Source: Cyanobium sp. M30B3
GTDB taxonomy: Bacteria; Cyanobacteriota; Cyanobacteriia; PCC-6307; Cyanobiaceae
DNA length: 64,000 nt
Direction: 5' to 3'
Assembly (NCBI GenBank): GCA_018399015.1
Contig: CP073761.1
Span: 1,550,001 to 1,614,000 of the forward strand
The notes beneath the pieces were generated by a model, which was not told the DNA's origin, searched no databases, and saw only the letters and a list, made by a program, of their open reading frames with translations. Of this stretch, positions 26,246 through 35,751 are shown in pieces. A program made the translations under genes and the position numbers. The first letter of the stretch is position 1; every line of letters starts with the position of its first letter.

Positions 26246-27424
26246 GTGCGCCTGTTGCACACCTCCGACTGGCATCTGGGCCGCAGCTTCCATGGCGCGT
26301 CCCTGCTCGACCAGCAGGAGGCGGTGCTGGATCGAATCGTGGATCTCTGCCGCCAGGAGCAGGTGGACCTGGTGGTGATCGCCGGTGATCTCTACGACCG
26401 GGCGATTCCCCCCGCTCCGGCGGTGGCCCTGTTCACCGACACCGTGCGGCGGCTGCGGGCCGATGGTGCCGTGGTGGTGGCCATCGCCGGCAACCATGAC
26501 AGCCACGTGCGGGTGGCGGTATACGACGAGCTGCTCACGGCCCTCGGGGTGACGGTGCGGGGCGACTGGCGCCGCTCCAACGAGCCCTTGCTGGTGCAGC
26601 CCCGCCAGGGCGGCGCTCCCCTGGCCGTCTATCCCCTGCCCTTCCTGGAGCCCCTGCTCGATGGCCCGGCCCTGGCCCGGGAGGCGGGCCTGGCGGAGGG
26701 GGAGGGCCGGCGCCACCAGCAGGTGCTCGACCTGGCCCTGGCGCGCATCCACGCCCACCGGGCCAGCCATCCCGGCCAGCGCTCCCTGCTGGTGGCCCAT
26801 GCCTTCGTGGCCGGCGGCCGCAGCTCGGAGTCGGAGCGGGAGCTGTCGGTGGGCAATCTGGAGGTGGTGGCGGTGCCCAGCTTCGCCGGTTTCGACTATG
26901 TGGCCCTGGGCCATCTGCACGCCGCCCAGGAGCTGGACGGCCCACGCCTGGCCTATGCCGGCAGCCCCCTGCCCTATTCGTTCTCCGAAGAGGGCCAGCA
27001 GAAGAGCGTGCGCCTGGTGGAGGTCGACGCCAACGGCCTGGCCGCCGTGCAGGTGATCCCGCTGGAGGTGGGGCGGCAGCTGCGCAGCCTCGAGGGGCCG
27101 CTGGAAACCCTGTTGGGCGATCCCCGGTTGGAGGCGGCGCGGGAGTGCTGGGTGCAGGCGGTGCTCACCGACGACGACCTCCCCCTCCAGGCCATGACCC
27201 GGCTGCGCCAGCGCTTCCCCCACGCCGTGGAGCTGCGTCACCGGCCCGGGCGCCAGGAGGCCCAGGCCACCAGTGCCCGCACCCGGCAGATCCGCGCGGC
27301 CCGGGATCCCCTGGAGCGGGTTCTGGCCTTCTACAGCGACCAGCAGGGGCGGCAGCCCAGCCCGGCGGAGGTGCGGCTGCTGCGCCAGGCCCTCACGGCG
27401 GCTTCGCGGGGCGAGGAGAGCTGA
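26246..27424 (+). CDS. sbcD: exonuclease subunit SbcD
   Basis: Nuclease subunit of the SbcCD (Mre11-Rad50-like) complex that opens DNA hairpins and processes double-strand ends. 392 residues from GTG 26246. Calcineurin-like phosphoesterase motifs in order: LLHTSDWHLGRSFHG, VVIAGDLYDRAIPP, VAIAGNHDSHVRV, LLVAHAFV, and YVALGHLHAAQ. The C-terminal SbcC-binding region continues to the stop, which overlaps the sbcC ATG by one base. Confidence 0.95.
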   Translation: MRLLHTSDWHLGRSFHGASLLDQQEAVLDRIVDLCRQEQVDLVVIAGDLYDRAIPPAPAVALFTDTVRRLRADGAVVVAIAGNHDSHVRVAVYDELLTALGVTVRGDWRRSNEPLLVQPRQGGAPLAVYPLPFLEPLLDGPALAREAGLAEGEGRRHQQVLDLALARIHAHRASHPGQRSLLVAHAFVAGGRSSESERELSVGNLEVVAVPSFAGFDYVALGHLHAAQELDGPRLAYAGSPLPYSFSEEGQQKSVRLVEVDANGLAAVQVIPLEVGRQLRSLEGPLETLLGDPRLEAARECWVQAVLTDDDLPLQAMTRLRQRFPHAVELRHRPGRQEAQATSARTRQIRAARDPLERVLAFYSDQQGRQPSPAEVRLLRQALTAASRGEES

Positions 27425-30400
27425 TGCGCCCGCACCGCCTCGAACTGGAGGCCTTCGGGCCCTATGCCGAGGTGGTACGGGTGGACTTCGATCCCCTGGC
27501 CCGGGATGGCCTGTTCCTGATCCACGGCAGTACGGGTGCGGGCAAGACCTACCTGCTCGATGCCCTCAGCTTTGCCCTCTACGGCGAGGTGTCGGGCGAG
27601 CGCAGCGTCAAGGGCCTGCGCTCCGACCATGCCGCCCCTGGCCAGGTGCCGCGGGTGACGCTGGAGTTCTCCGCCGGTGGTGGCCGCTGGCGGGTGCAGC
27701 GCCAGCCGGCCTGTGAGGTGCCGCGCAGCCGCGGCGAGGGCACCACCACCAAGCCTGCCCGCGCCGCCCTCTGGCGGCTCGATCCTGCGGCTACGGCTGG
27801 GGCTGAGGCCGATGCCGGGGCACAGAAGCCGGTTGCCGGCAATGTCACCGAGGTTCGCCGCGAGGTGGAGCGGCTGCTGGGGCTGGATGCCGCCCAGTTC
27901 CGCCAGGTGATCCTGCTGCCCCAGGGGCGGTTCGCCGAGGTGCTGCGGGCTGGAGCCGAGCAGCGGGAGGCCCTGCTCAAGACCCTCTTCGACACGGTGC
28001 TCTACGAGCGGGTGAGCCGCTGGCTCGACGACCGCGCCCGCGAGGCCTATGTCGCCCTGCTGGAGGGGCGGCGCCAGTTGCAGTCCCTGGCCGAGCAGGC
28101 CCTGGCCATCGCCCAGCCCTGGAGCGAGGACCAGCCTTCAGCCGCTGAGCCGTCCTTGGACGCCGATCCCGCCGCGCAGGCCGCCCTGCACCAGCACCTG
28201 CACCGGTTGGCAAGCGGCCTGGCCGCCGAGCTGGAGCAGGCGGAGACCCGCAGCGAGGCCCTGCGCCGGGAGCTGGCCCAGCGGGAGCGGCTGCTGGAGC
28301 GCTGGCGGCGGCGCCAGGCGGCCGAGCAGGGGCTGCAGGAGGCGGTTGACCGGCAGGTGGCGATCGACCAGTTGCGCCAACGGCTGGCCGGGGCTGAGCG
28401 GGCCGAGCAGCTGAGGCCCGCCCTGGAGAGTGAACGCCAGGCCGCCGAACGGTTGCGGCAGCGCGACCAGCAGCTGGCCGCCGCCGTGGCCGCCCTGGCT
28501 GATCGCCGCGACCGGCTGGTGCTTCTGCCCGCCGAACTCATGCGCCTTGACCTGGGCTCCCTGCCGGAGCCCAGCCAGCTCACCCGCTGCGTTGCGGCCC
28601 TGGCTGCCCGCTGCAGCGAGCTGCAGGCGCTGGTGGCCCTGTGGGCGGAGCGGCAGCAGGGCGTCCGGGCGATGGAGGACGCCAGCGCCGAGCTGGCCCA
28701 GTTGGGCCACCAGGTTCAGAAGGGAGAGGAGCTGCTGGCCCAGGTGCAGGCGGCCCTGCCCCAATGCCAGCAGCGGCTCCAGCAGGCGCGCAGCGCCCAC
28801 GACCGGCTGGCGGGACTGGAGCAGGCCCACCGCCTCAGCCAGGAGCAACTGGCGGGGTCGGCCCAGCTGCAGGCGGCAGCCCAGCAGAGCGCCGAAGCCG
28901 AGGCGGCCCTGCTGGCCGCCCAGCGCCGGCAACAGCAGGCGCGGACCCAGGTGCTGGAGCTGCGCCAGCGGCAACTGGAGGGCATGGCGGCCCGTCTGGC
29001 CGCAGGCCTGAGCGCGGGCCAACCCTGCCCGGTGTGCGGCTCCAGCCGCCATCCCCAGCCGGCCCGGACGGTGGACCCAGGCCTGGGCGACACCGCCCTG
29101 CAGCGGGCGGATGCGCACCAGCAGCAGGCGGATCGGGCGGTGCAGGAGGCCCAGGGCCACAGCAGTGCGCTCGCCGCCCAGCTCGAGGCACTCAGCCGCC
29201 GCTGGCCCCTGCTGCTCAGCGATCCCCAGGCCGTGCATGGGGCGGCGGCCCAGGCCAGGCTGGAGCTGGATCAGGCCCGCACCCTGGCCGCTGAGGGCCC
29301 AGCCCTCGAACGCCAGCTGGCCGACCTGGAGGAGCGCATGGTGGCCTACCAGCAGCGGCTGCAGCAGCGGCGGCTGCAGCGCAGCCAGCAGGAGGAGCGA
29401 CTGCGCGGACTGCAGACCCAGCTGGCGGAGCAGCAGGCGCGGTTGGAGCAGGGCCTGGGGCCCCACGGCGGCCGCAACCCGGAGGAGATCCTGGGGCAGC
29501 AGTGCGAGCTGCAGGAGCAGCTGGCCCAGTTGGCCGACGGGCTGCAGCAGCGCAACCAGGAGGCCAGCCGGGCCGCCGAACTGGCCAGGCGCCTGGCGGC
29601 CGACCTGGCGGCGGCCGGCTTCAGCACGGCCGAGGCCCTGCTGGCGGCCCTGGCCGCCGCCGGCGAGCGCCAGGGCTGGCAGGAGCGCATCCGCGCCCAC
29701 GACCAGGCCCTGCTGCAGCACCAGCAGCAGCTGGCCGATCCCGACCTGCAGGACCTGCCCAGCGAGCGCCCCGACCTGGAGGTGCCGGCCCAGCAGCTGG
29801 CCCAGGCGCAGCAGCGGCGCGACGCCCTGCTGCAGCGCCAGGCCCAGCTCAGCGCGGCGCTCGCGGGCCTGGCGGAGCTGGCTGAGCGCCAGGCGGCCGC
29901 CAGCGACGAGGTGTTGCGCCTGCAGCGGCAGGCCGACCAGCTGCATGCGGTGGCCGACCGCTGCCTGGGCCGCAGCAGTCCCCACATCTCCCTGCAGCGC
30001 TGGGTGCTCTCGGCCTACCTGGAGGAGATCTGCAGCTACGCCAACCAGCGTCTCGATCTGATGACCGCCGGCCGCTACCAGCTGCTGCTCAGCGATGGGA
30101 GCGGCCAGCGGCGCGGCAGCAAGGCGGGCCTGGGCCTGCGGGTGCTGGATGCCTTCACTGGCGAGGAGCGGGAGGTGTCCAGCCTCTCGGGCGGCGAGAC
30201 CTTCCAGGCCTCCCTGGCCCTGGCCCTGGGGGTGGCCGACACGGTGCAGGCCCACAGCGGCGGCGTGCGGCTGGATGCCCTGTTCATCGACGAGGGCTTC
30301 GGCAGCCTCGACCCGGACAGTCTGCAGCTGGCGATGGACGAACTCGACCGCCTGCGCGAGGGGGGCCGGCTGATCGGCCTGATCAGCCACGTGGCCGCCC

Positions 30401-30501
30401 TGCGCGAGCGCATCCGCAGTGGCATCGAGGTGGTAGCCAGTGATCGGGGCTCCCGCCTGCGGGTGGGGGTGGCGGGTGAAGAGGGGCTGGCTCCGCCATG
30501 A
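27424..30501 (+). CDS. sbcC: exonuclease subunit SbcC
   Basis: SMC-like ATPase partner of SbcD. 1025 residues, normal length. Walker [10 protein letters not shown] (residues 34-42) near the N-terminus; two long Gln/Ala/Leu-rich coiled-coil arms flank the zinc hook CPVC (C535, C538); the C-terminal ATPase half has the ABC signature SLSGGETFQ (about residue 920) and Walker [13 protein letters not shown]. Start ATG 27424 overlaps the sbcD stop. The frame is open upstream, but that extension lies inside sbcD. The Gln/Ala/Leu-rich coils make the opposite strand look deceptively open. Confidence 0.96.
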   Translation: MRPHRLELEAFGPYAEVVRVDFDPLARDGLFLIHGSTGAGKTYLLDALSFALYGEVSGERSVKGLRSDHAAPGQVPRVTLEFSAGGGRWRVQRQPACEVPRSRGEGTTTKPARAALWRLDPAATAGAEADAGAQKPVAGNVTEVRREVERLLGLDAAQFRQVILLPQGRFAEVLRAGAEQREALLKTLFDTVLYERVSRWLDDRAREAYVALLEGRRQLQSLAEQALAIAQPWSEDQPSAAEPSLDADPAAQAALHQHLHRLASGLAAELEQAETRSEALRRELAQRERLLERWRRRQAAEQGLQEAVDRQVAIDQLRQRLAGAERAEQLRPALESERQAAERLRQRDQQLAAAVAALADRRDRLVLLPAELMRLDLGSLPEPSQLTRCVAALAARCSELQALVALWAERQQGVRAMEDASAELAQLGHQVQKGEELLAQVQAALPQCQQRLQQARSAHDRLAGLEQAHRLSQEQLAGSAQLQAAAQQSAEAEAALLAAQRRQQQARTQVLELRQRQLEGMAARLAAGLSAGQPCPVCGSSRHPQPARTVDPGLGDTALQRADAHQQQADRAVQEAQGHSSALAAQLEALSRRWPLLLSDPQAVHGAAAQARLELDQARTLAAEGPALERQLADLEERMVAYQQRLQQRRLQRSQQEERLRGLQTQLAEQQARLEQGLGPHGGRNPEEILGQQCELQEQLAQLADGLQQRNQEASRAAELARRLAADLAAAGFSTAEALLAALAAAGERQGWQERIRAHDQALLQHQQQLADPDLQDLPSERPDLEVPAQQLAQAQQRRDALLQRQAQLSAALAGLAELAERQAAASDEVLRLQRQADQLHAVADRCLGRSSPHISLQRWVLSAYLEEICSYANQRLDLMTAGRYQLLLSDGSGQRRGSKAGLGLRVLDAFTGEEREVSSLSGGETFQASLALALGVADTVQAHSGGVRLDALFIDEGFGSLDPDSLQLAMDELDRLREGGRLIGLISHVAALRERIRSGIEVVASDRGSRLRVGVAGEEGLAPP

Positions 30502-30869
30502 CCTGCCCTTCCCTCGAGCTGGTGGCGGTGTACGGCACCCTCAAGCGCGGCGAGTGCAACCACCGGTTGCTGGCGGCCAGCCGCTGGCTGGGGCCGGTGC
30601 TGATCAGCCGGCTGCGGCTCTACAGCCTGGGCCCCTATCCGATGGCTGTGGCCTGCGACGACCCGGCGGCCACGGTGGCGGCGGAGCTGTATGCGGTTTC
30701 GGCAGCGGTGCTGGCCCAGCTGGATGAGCTGGAGGACCACCCGCGGGAATACGAGCGGCGGCAGCTGCCCCTCGCGGACGGCCGGCTGGCCTGGGTGTAC
30801 CTGGGCCGCTGCGGCCAGGTGCGCGGTCGCCCCCTGCTGGCGGACGGCCAGTGGCGGGGCGGTGGCTGA
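30498..30869 (+). CDS. gamma-glutamylcyclotransferase-like (AIG2/GGCT) protein
   Basis: 123 residues with the GGCT fold: ELVAVYGTLKRGECNHRLL (substrate-binding YGTL), then LYSLGPYPMAV, and DELEDHPREYERR containing the presumed catalytic Glu. Family members cyclise gamma-glutamyl amines, releasing 5-oxoproline, but many bacterial ones are uncharacterised. The start ATG overlaps the sbcC stop (ATGA), so it is translated with the repair nuclease; no functional link between the two is known. Confidence 0.85.
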   Translation: MTCPSLELVAVYGTLKRGECNHRLLAASRWLGPVLISRLRLYSLGPYPMAVACDDPAATVAAELYAVSAAVLAQLDELEDHPREYERRQLPLADGRLAWVYLGRCGQVRGRPLLADGQWRGGG

Positions 30870-30874
30870 ACGGA

Positions 30875-31063
30875 TCAGCGCTCGCCCAGCAGTTCGACCC
30901 AGGTGGGCGCCGGACCGTGGGGCCGCACGCTGGCCGCCCTGGCCCCGGATGGCCTCACGCCGGCCGGCTTGGCGGCGCTCGGCTTGTGGACGGGTTTCAT
31001 GGCAGTGGGATGGCGGGTGGGGGTTGCTCGGGTGAGCGCCGGGGTGATGGAGGGTTCAGTCAT
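30875..31063 (-). CDS. possible small basic protein
   Basis: 62 residues, rich in Pro, Ala, Thr, Lys and Arg (KPVHKPSAAKPAGVRPSG), ending TWVELLGER, which looks like a conserved C-terminal tag rather than random translation. No strong ribosome site is visible before its ATG. It ends five bases from the convergent GGCT stop. It could be a genuine disordered small protein or chance in GC-rich DNA; the compositional bias is compatible with either. Confidence 0.4.
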   Translation of the reverse strand: MTEPSITPALTRATPTRHPTAMKPVHKPSAAKPAGVRPSGARAASVRPHGPAPTWVELLGER

Positions 31064-31588
31064 GGTTTTTCTGGTTCGGAGTGAAGGGCAGGAAGGGTGG
31101 TCTGCTGCTGAACCGGGTGCATGGCGGAGGCCGCAGCCGCGGCGGAGCGTTCGAGACTCCGTTCCGTGCCGACCGGCGGCGCGCCGCCCTGCTCAGCGCA
31201 GAGCAGCTGTGCGCTGTTCCGCTAAGGGCTTTTCCGGTGTAAGCGGGCGCTCAGGAAGCTGATCCTCAGGGGGTTGGTCCTGGGAGAGCGAAATTCAGTG
31301 AAGCCGCCCGTCAGCACCCGGCGTGGCTTGTGAAATCAGGCTCAGCTTTCAGGAGTTGGGTGTTCAGCACCCCTACCTGTGATCACCCTACACCCAGTGG
31401 CTGCAGCCTGAGCGCATGCTCTCAGACAATGCTATGCGCAACAAGGCTTAAACGGATTGACTATGGGTTAGGATCCTGCGCAAGCGAGGGGGTCCCCGCC
31501 GGCAGCCGCCGGCCAGCCACTCCCTCGAGCCCTGGCCGGCCAGCGGGTCGGCTCCACTTCCATCCCTTTCCCATTCCCAATCAGACCC
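31064..31588. other. 525-base stretch without a convincing gene, upstream of the peroxiredoxin
   Basis: No open frame here looks coding. It holds paired inverted repeats (31175-31216), a TAGGAT hexamer at 31469-31474 that could be a -10 element for the peroxiredoxin about 115 bases downstream, a GCCGGC-loop-GCCGGC hairpin (31498-31513) and the 12-base palindrome CTGGCCGGCCAG (31532-31543) in the presumed leader. A small RNA or a long regulated leader is possible. Confidence 0.45.
31175..31216. repeat. two adjacent inverted repeats
   Basis: The perfect 14-base palindrome GGCGGCGCGCCGCC (31175-31188) is followed by CAGCGCA (31194-31200) pairing with TGCGCTG (31210-31216) across a nine-base loop; CTTTTCC lies a few bases on. 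Could be a terminator, an operator or part of a structured RNA. Confidence 0.5.
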
Positions 31589-32155
31589 ATGCTTGACCGT
31601 GTTCCCAATGTCACCTTCCACACCCGCGTGCGGGATGAGTCGGTGCCCGGCCCCAACCCCTACCGCTGGCAGGACCTCAGCAGCGACGCGATCTTCAAGG
31701 GCCGCAAGGTGGTGCTGTTCGCCCTGCCCGGTGCCTTCACCCCCACCTGCTCCTCCAACCACCTTCCCCGCTACGAGGAGCTCTATGAGGAGTTCCGCGC
31801 CCACGGCGTGGACCAGATCATCTGCCTGTCGGTGAACGACGCCTTCGTGATGTTCCAGTGGGGCAAACAGATCGGCGCCAGGAACGTGTTCCTGCTGCCC
31901 GACGGCAACGGCGAATTCACCCGCAAGATGGGCATGCTGGTGGACAAGTCGAACCTGGGCTTCGGCATGCGCTCCTGGCGCTACTCGATGCTGGTGGACG
32001 ACGGGCGGATCGAGAAGATCTTCCGCGAACCGGAGTTCGACGACAACTGCCCGATCGACCCCTTTGAGGTGTCCGACGCCGACACGATGCTGGCCTACCT
32101 CAAGGGCACTGAGCCCGCCGGCGTCACCGCCCCCCGCCGCGAGTTCGAGGGCTGA
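31589..32155 (+). CDS. type II peroxiredoxin (Prx5-like)
   Basis: Thiol peroxidase, 188 residues. Peroxidatic cysteine C54 lies in the motif [13 protein letters not shown]; the later block [10 protein letters not shown]-like ([15 protein letters not shown]) and [32 protein letters not shown] are typical of the PrxII/Prx5 branch. The usual resolving-cysteine position is not obvious, which fits enzymes reduced by glutathione and glutaredoxin. A glutathione reductase gene follows 101 bases downstream on the same strand, supporting a glutathione-based peroxide detoxification pair. Confidence 0.93.
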   Translation: MLDRVPNVTFHTRVRDESVPGPNPYRWQDLSSDAIFKGRKVVLFALPGAFTPTCSSNHLPRYEELYEEFRAHGVDQIICLSVNDAFVMFQWGKQIGARNVFLLPDGNGEFTRKMGMLVDKSNLGFGMRSWRYSMLVDDGRIEKIFREPEFDDNCPIDPFEVSDADTMLAYLKGTEPAGVTAPRREFEG

Positions 32156-32256
32156 TCCGGCCACGGATTCCCCAGGCCATCGCGGCCGTGTCCAGGCTGG
32201 CCCCCCGCGGGCCCGCCAACCTTCTCCCCGCACCCGTTTCTCCCCGCCGCTCTCCC

Positions 32257-33615
32257 ATGGCTGACTGCTTCGATCTGATCGTGCTCGGTGCCGGCTCCGG
32301 CGGCCTGGCCGCCGCCAAGCGCGCCGCCTCCTACGGCGCCAAGGTGGCGATCGTGGAGGGCGACCGGGTGGGCGGCACCTGCGTGATCCGCGGCTGCGTG
32401 CCCAAGAAGCTGCTGGTGTACGGCTCGGCCTACCGCCACCTGCTCGAGGCCGCCCCCAGCCACGGCTGGGATCTGGGCGATGTGCGCCGCGACCCGGCGC
32501 GGCTGCTGGCCAATGTGCGGGCTGAGGTGGACCGTCTCAACACCCTGCACATCGGCCTGCTGGAGAAGGCTGGGGTGGAGCTGGTGAGCGGCTGGGGTTG
32601 CTTCCAGGGGCCTGGGGAGGTGCTGGTGCGATCCGTTGACGGCAGCGAGCGGCTGCTCAAGGGCGAGCGCACCTTGATCGCCGTGGGCGGCCGGCCGCAC
32701 CGGCCGGCCATCCCCGGCGCCGAGCTGGGCTGGGTGAGCGACGACATGTTCCTGCTGGAGAGCCTGCCCGAGGCGGTGGTGGTGGTGGGCGCCGGCTTCA
32801 TCGCCTGCGAATTCGCCTGCATCCTCAACGGCCTGGGGGTGCGCGTCACCCAGATGGTGCGCGGCGATCACCTGCTGCGCGGCTTCGATCGCGAGGCCAG
32901 CGATGCCGTGGCCGAGGCGATGCAGGCCGATGGCATTGAGATCCGCTTCGCCCATTCGCCCGCCGCCATCAGCGGTGAGCCCGGCCAGCTCACCCTCACC
33001 ACCCAGAGCGGCGAACAGCTGGCCTGCGGCGGGGTGCTGCTGGCCACCGGCCGCAGGCCATTCCTCGAGGGGCTGAACCTGGAAGCCGCCGGCGTGGCGG
33101 TGGAGGGCCATCGCATCCCGGTGGACGCCGACCAGCGCACCAACGTGCCGGGCATCTACGCCGTGGGCGACGTCACCGACCGGGTGAATCTCACCCCGGT
33201 GGCGGTGGACGAGGGCCGGGCCTTCGCCGACACCGTGTATGGCAACCGGCCGCGCCAAGTCGACCACGACCTGATCGCCAGTGCGGTGTTCAGCCAGCCG
33301 GAGCTCTCCGGCGTGGGCCTCACCGAGGAGCAGGCGGTGGAGCGCCTGGGCCAGGAGGCGATCCAGGTGCACCGGGCCCGCTTCCGGCCGATGAGCCAGG
33401 CCCTGCCCGCCAGCGGCCCGCGGGTGCTGCTCAAGCTGATCGTGGAGCGCGCCACCGGCAAGGTGCTGGGCTGCCACATGGTGGGCGAGCACGCCGCCGA
33501 GATCATCCAGATGGCGGCGATCGCCATCGGTATGGGCGCCACCAAGGCCGATTTCGACCGCACCATGGCCCTGCATCCCTCGGTGGCCGAGGAATTCGTG
33601 ACCATGCCCAACTGA
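32257..33615 (+). CDS. gor: glutathione-disulfide reductase
   Basis: Flavoenzyme reducing glutathione disulfide with NADPH. 452 residues from ATG 32257 (an upstream in-frame ATG at 32188 adds a Pro-rich leader without family likeness). FAD-binding LIVLGAGSGGLAAAKRA, redox disulfide C42/C47 in GGTCVIRGCVPKK, NAD(P)-binding VVVVGAGFIACEFACIL, second FAD contact GIYAVGDVTDRVNLTPVA, and the C-terminal catalytic His-Glu in ALHPSVAEEFV. The conserved order distinguishes it from dihydrolipoamide dehydrogenase. Paired with the peroxiredoxin upstream. Confidence 0.93.
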   Translation: MADCFDLIVLGAGSGGLAAAKRAASYGAKVAIVEGDRVGGTCVIRGCVPKKLLVYGSAYRHLLEAAPSHGWDLGDVRRDPARLLANVRAEVDRLNTLHIGLLEKAGVELVSGWGCFQGPGEVLVRSVDGSERLLKGERTLIAVGGRPHRPAIPGAELGWVSDDMFLLESLPEAVVVVGAGFIACEFACILNGLGVRVTQMVRGDHLLRGFDREASDAVAEAMQADGIEIRFAHSPAAISGEPGQLTLTTQSGEQLACGGVLLATGRRPFLEGLNLEAAGVAVEGHRIPVDADQRTNVPGIYAVGDVTDRVNLTPVAVDEGRAFADTVYGNRPRQVDHDLIASAVFSQPELSGVGLTEEQAVERLGQEAIQVHRARFRPMSQALPASGPRVLLKLIVERATGKVLGCHMVGEHAAEIIQMAAIAIGMGATKADFDRTMALHPSVAEEFVTMPN

Positions 33616-33736
33616 GCACAAGCACTCAATCGGCCGTTTCGGTGGCCAGGGGCACGGAATCACCCCCCGACGATTGCTTCAACTGAGGGCAATCGTGTTC
33701 GTCCCGATGCTCAACGGCACCCTGGAGATGCAGGTC

Positions 33737-34183
33737 ATGTCCGACAGCGGCTCTCCCACCAGCACCAGCGATGCGTCCGCCATGGCCGCCCCCGAGGCCT
33801 TCCTGGCCATCGCCCTGGCCGCCGTGTCGTGGGACGGGGTGCTCAGCCCCGCCGGCACCCGCGCCCTGCGCCACGCCATCGACTACCGCCACCCCTATGT
33901 GGATCTGGCCGAGCAGGACGTGGCCCTGATGATCGACGGGTTGCTGGGGCGGCTGCGCAGCCAGGGCGCCCAGCAGCTGATGCTGCGGGCGGCCGCCGGG
34001 CTCACCCCTGATCTGCGTCGCACCGCCTTCGCCACGGCCGCCGAGATCATGCGCTCCGATGGCCCGCTGCAGGCCGACGAGCAGAACATCCTCAGCACCC
34101 TGGCGGCCACCCTGGAATTGCCTGAGGCCGACAGCGCGCCGCTGCTGGCCCTGATGGAGGTGCTGCACGCCCCCGTGGAGTAG
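33737..34183 (+). CDS. TerB-like (tellurite resistance TerB) family protein
   Basis: 148 residues from ATG 33737, with GGAG about nine bases before it; an in-frame ATG at 33707 is an alternative. All-helical TerB-like domain: APEAFLAIALAAVSWDGVLSP with the acidic metal-binding-like D, then FATAAEIMRSDGPLQADEQNILSTLAATLELPE, the second DG-containing helix pair typical of TerB. Cyanobacterial members are not linked to tellurite in practice; the role is unknown. No signal or membrane segment. Confidence 0.82.
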   Translation: MSDSGSPTSTSDASAMAAPEAFLAIALAAVSWDGVLSPAGTRALRHAIDYRHPYVDLAEQDVALMIDGLLGRLRSQGAQQLMLRAAAGLTPDLRRTAFATAAEIMRSDGPLQADEQNILSTLAATLELPEADSAPLLALMEVLHAPVE

Positions 34184-34208
34184 ACCCGGCAGCACTTGCG
34201 GGCACCAC

Positions 34209-35165
34209 TTGGCCCTGGCCATCCTCGATGTCGACCTGCTGGCCTTCGAGCAGGGCACGGCCCGCCAACGGGCGGCGGTGGTGGATGGGGTGATGCGCAG
34301 CCTGGGCACGGGCTTCGTGCTCACCCGCTGCGACCTGCCCGCCGACCTGCTGGATGAGGCCTACGGGCTGCTGGGTGCGTTCTTCGCCCTCGACGAGCCC
34401 CGCAAGCGGGCGTTCGCCCGGCCCGAGGCCTGCGGCCAGACCGGCTACACCGGCACCCTGGTGGAAACGGCGGCGGGCGAGAGCCGGGCCGACTGGAAGG
34501 AAATGCTCAACTGGGCGGCACCCCTGCCAGCCCACCACCCCCTGCGTCGCCGCTTTCCATTGCTCTATCCGGAGCAACTGTTGCCCGAGGCGGCCGTGCC
34601 CGGCATCACGGCGGTGCTGGAGCGCTTCCACGCCAGCGTTGCCGACCTGCAGCGCCGCTTCCTGCGGGTGATCGCCACGGGCCTGGGGGTGCATGTGGAC
34701 TTCTTCGATGCGGTGGTGCGCGACGCGCCCACCCTCACCCGGGCGATCCACTACCCGCCGATGGCCGCCGCCCCGGTGGGCGGTCACCTGTGGGCGGCCG
34801 CCCATGGCGACATCAACCTGATCACCGCCCTGCCGCGGGCCACAGCGCCCGGGCTGCAGGTGCTGGTGGAGGGCAGCTGGGTGGACGCGGTGGCGCCGGA
34901 GGGCCAGGTGATCATCAACAGCGGTCTGATGCTGGAGCGCCTCAGCAACGGCCGCATCCCCACGGGCTGGCACCGGGTGGTGGCCCCCGCGGGCAGCAGC
35001 GGTGCCCGGCTGAGCGTGGTGCAGTTCTGCCATCCCACGCCCAGCACCGTGCTCAACCCCCTGGCCAGCTGCATCGATGGGGAGAATCCGCAGCGCTACG
35101 CCGCCCTGCTGGCGGCCGATGCCCTCGAAGATGTGCTGTATCGCATCAACCTGCTGCATGGCTGA
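34209..35165 (+). CDS. isopenicillin N synthase-like 2-oxoglutarate/Fe(II) oxygenase
   Basis: 318 residues, TTG start. Double-stranded beta-helix oxygenase: N-terminal GFVLTRCDLPADLLDEAYGLLGAFFALDEPRK is typical of the DIOX_N domain, then iron ligands H199-x-D201 (AAAHGDINLIT) and distal H255 (TGWHRVV), and the 2OG-binding R267-x-S269 (GARLSVVQF). Substrate unknown; relatives range from antibiotic to flavonoid and gibberellin enzymes, and cyanobacterial ones are mostly uncharacterised. Its end overlaps the rhomboid start by eight bases. Confidence 0.87.
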   Translation: MALAILDVDLLAFEQGTARQRAAVVDGVMRSLGTGFVLTRCDLPADLLDEAYGLLGAFFALDEPRKRAFARPEACGQTGYTGTLVETAAGESRADWKEMLNWAAPLPAHHPLRRRFPLLYPEQLLPEAAVPGITAVLERFHASVADLQRRFLRVIATGLGVHVDFFDAVVRDAPTLTRAIHYPPMAAAPVGGHLWAAAHGDINLITALPRATAPGLQVLVEGSWVDAVAPEGQVIINSGLMLERLSNGRIPTGWHRVVAPAGSSGARLSVVQFCHPTPSTVLNPLASCIDGENPQRYAALLAADALEDVLYRINLLHG

Positions 35166-35751
35166 CGAGATGGCTGACAACACCGTGTCCCTGGCCCGCC
35201 GCCTCGACCAGGCCCTGGCGCGCCTGGGGGCCAACCTGGTGATCCCGCTGGCGCTGCTGGCCGTGGCCTGGGGCCAGGAGCTGGTGGACCAGCTGGTGTT
35301 CGGCGGGCGCTGGAACCTGCCGATGCTGCCGGGGGGCTCCTTCGTGGGAGTGCTCACGGCGCCGTTCAGCCACAGCGGCTTCAACCACCTGATCGGCAAC
35401 AGCCTGGTGTTCCTTCCCCTGTCGTGGCTGGTGCTGTTGCGGGGCCGGCGCGACTACCTGGCCGTGTGGATCGGGGTGCTGGTGGCCGCGATCCCGGTGT
35501 GGCTGTGGTGGCCGGTGGGCAGCCACGGCCTCTCCGGGGTGGTGTACGGACTGCTGGGCTACCTGCTGGTGATCGGCTGGCTGGAGAAGCGTCCCCTCTC
35601 GATCGTGCTGTCGCTGATCACGCTGGTGGCCTACGGCGGCGTGCTGCCCAGCCTGATCCCCCTGTTCTCGCCGGCGGGGGTGAGCTGGATCGGCCACCTC
35701 AGCGGCTTCGGCGGCGGTGTGCTGGCGGCCCTGGCGGTGTTCCGCGAATGA
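35158..35751 (+). CDS. rhomboid family intramembrane serine protease
   Basis: 197 residues, starting inside the preceding oxygenase gene (ATG 35158; ATG 35170 is an alternative). Six membrane segments can be read. The catalytic serine is in GSHGLSGVVYGLLGYLL and the catalytic histidine in WIGHLSGFGGGVLAAL; GFNHLIGNSLVFLPL is the conserved HxxxN segment. Cleaves membrane helices; substrates unknown. Its stop overlaps the next start (ATGA). Confidence 0.88.
   Translation: MADEMADNTVSLARRLDQALARLGANLVIPLALLAVAWGQELVDQLVFGGRWNLPMLPGGSFVGVLTAPFSHSGFNHLIGNSLVFLPLSWLVLLRGRRDYLAVWIGVLVAAIPVWLWWPVGSHGLSGVVYGLLGYLLVIGWLEKRPLSIVLSLITLVAYGGVLPSLIPLFSPAGVSWIGHLSGFGGGVLAALAVFRE

Noticed and set aside
28138-30390. 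Minus-strand Leu/Gln-rich frame opposite sbcC
   Set aside because: Produced by the Gln/Ala/Leu coiled-coil codons of SbcC read backwards.
31330-31596. Plus-strand 88-codon frame before the peroxiredoxin
   Set aside because: Ser/Pro/Cys-rich with no conserved-looking blocks, overlaps the peroxiredoxin start out of frame, and lies in the presumed promoter and leader.
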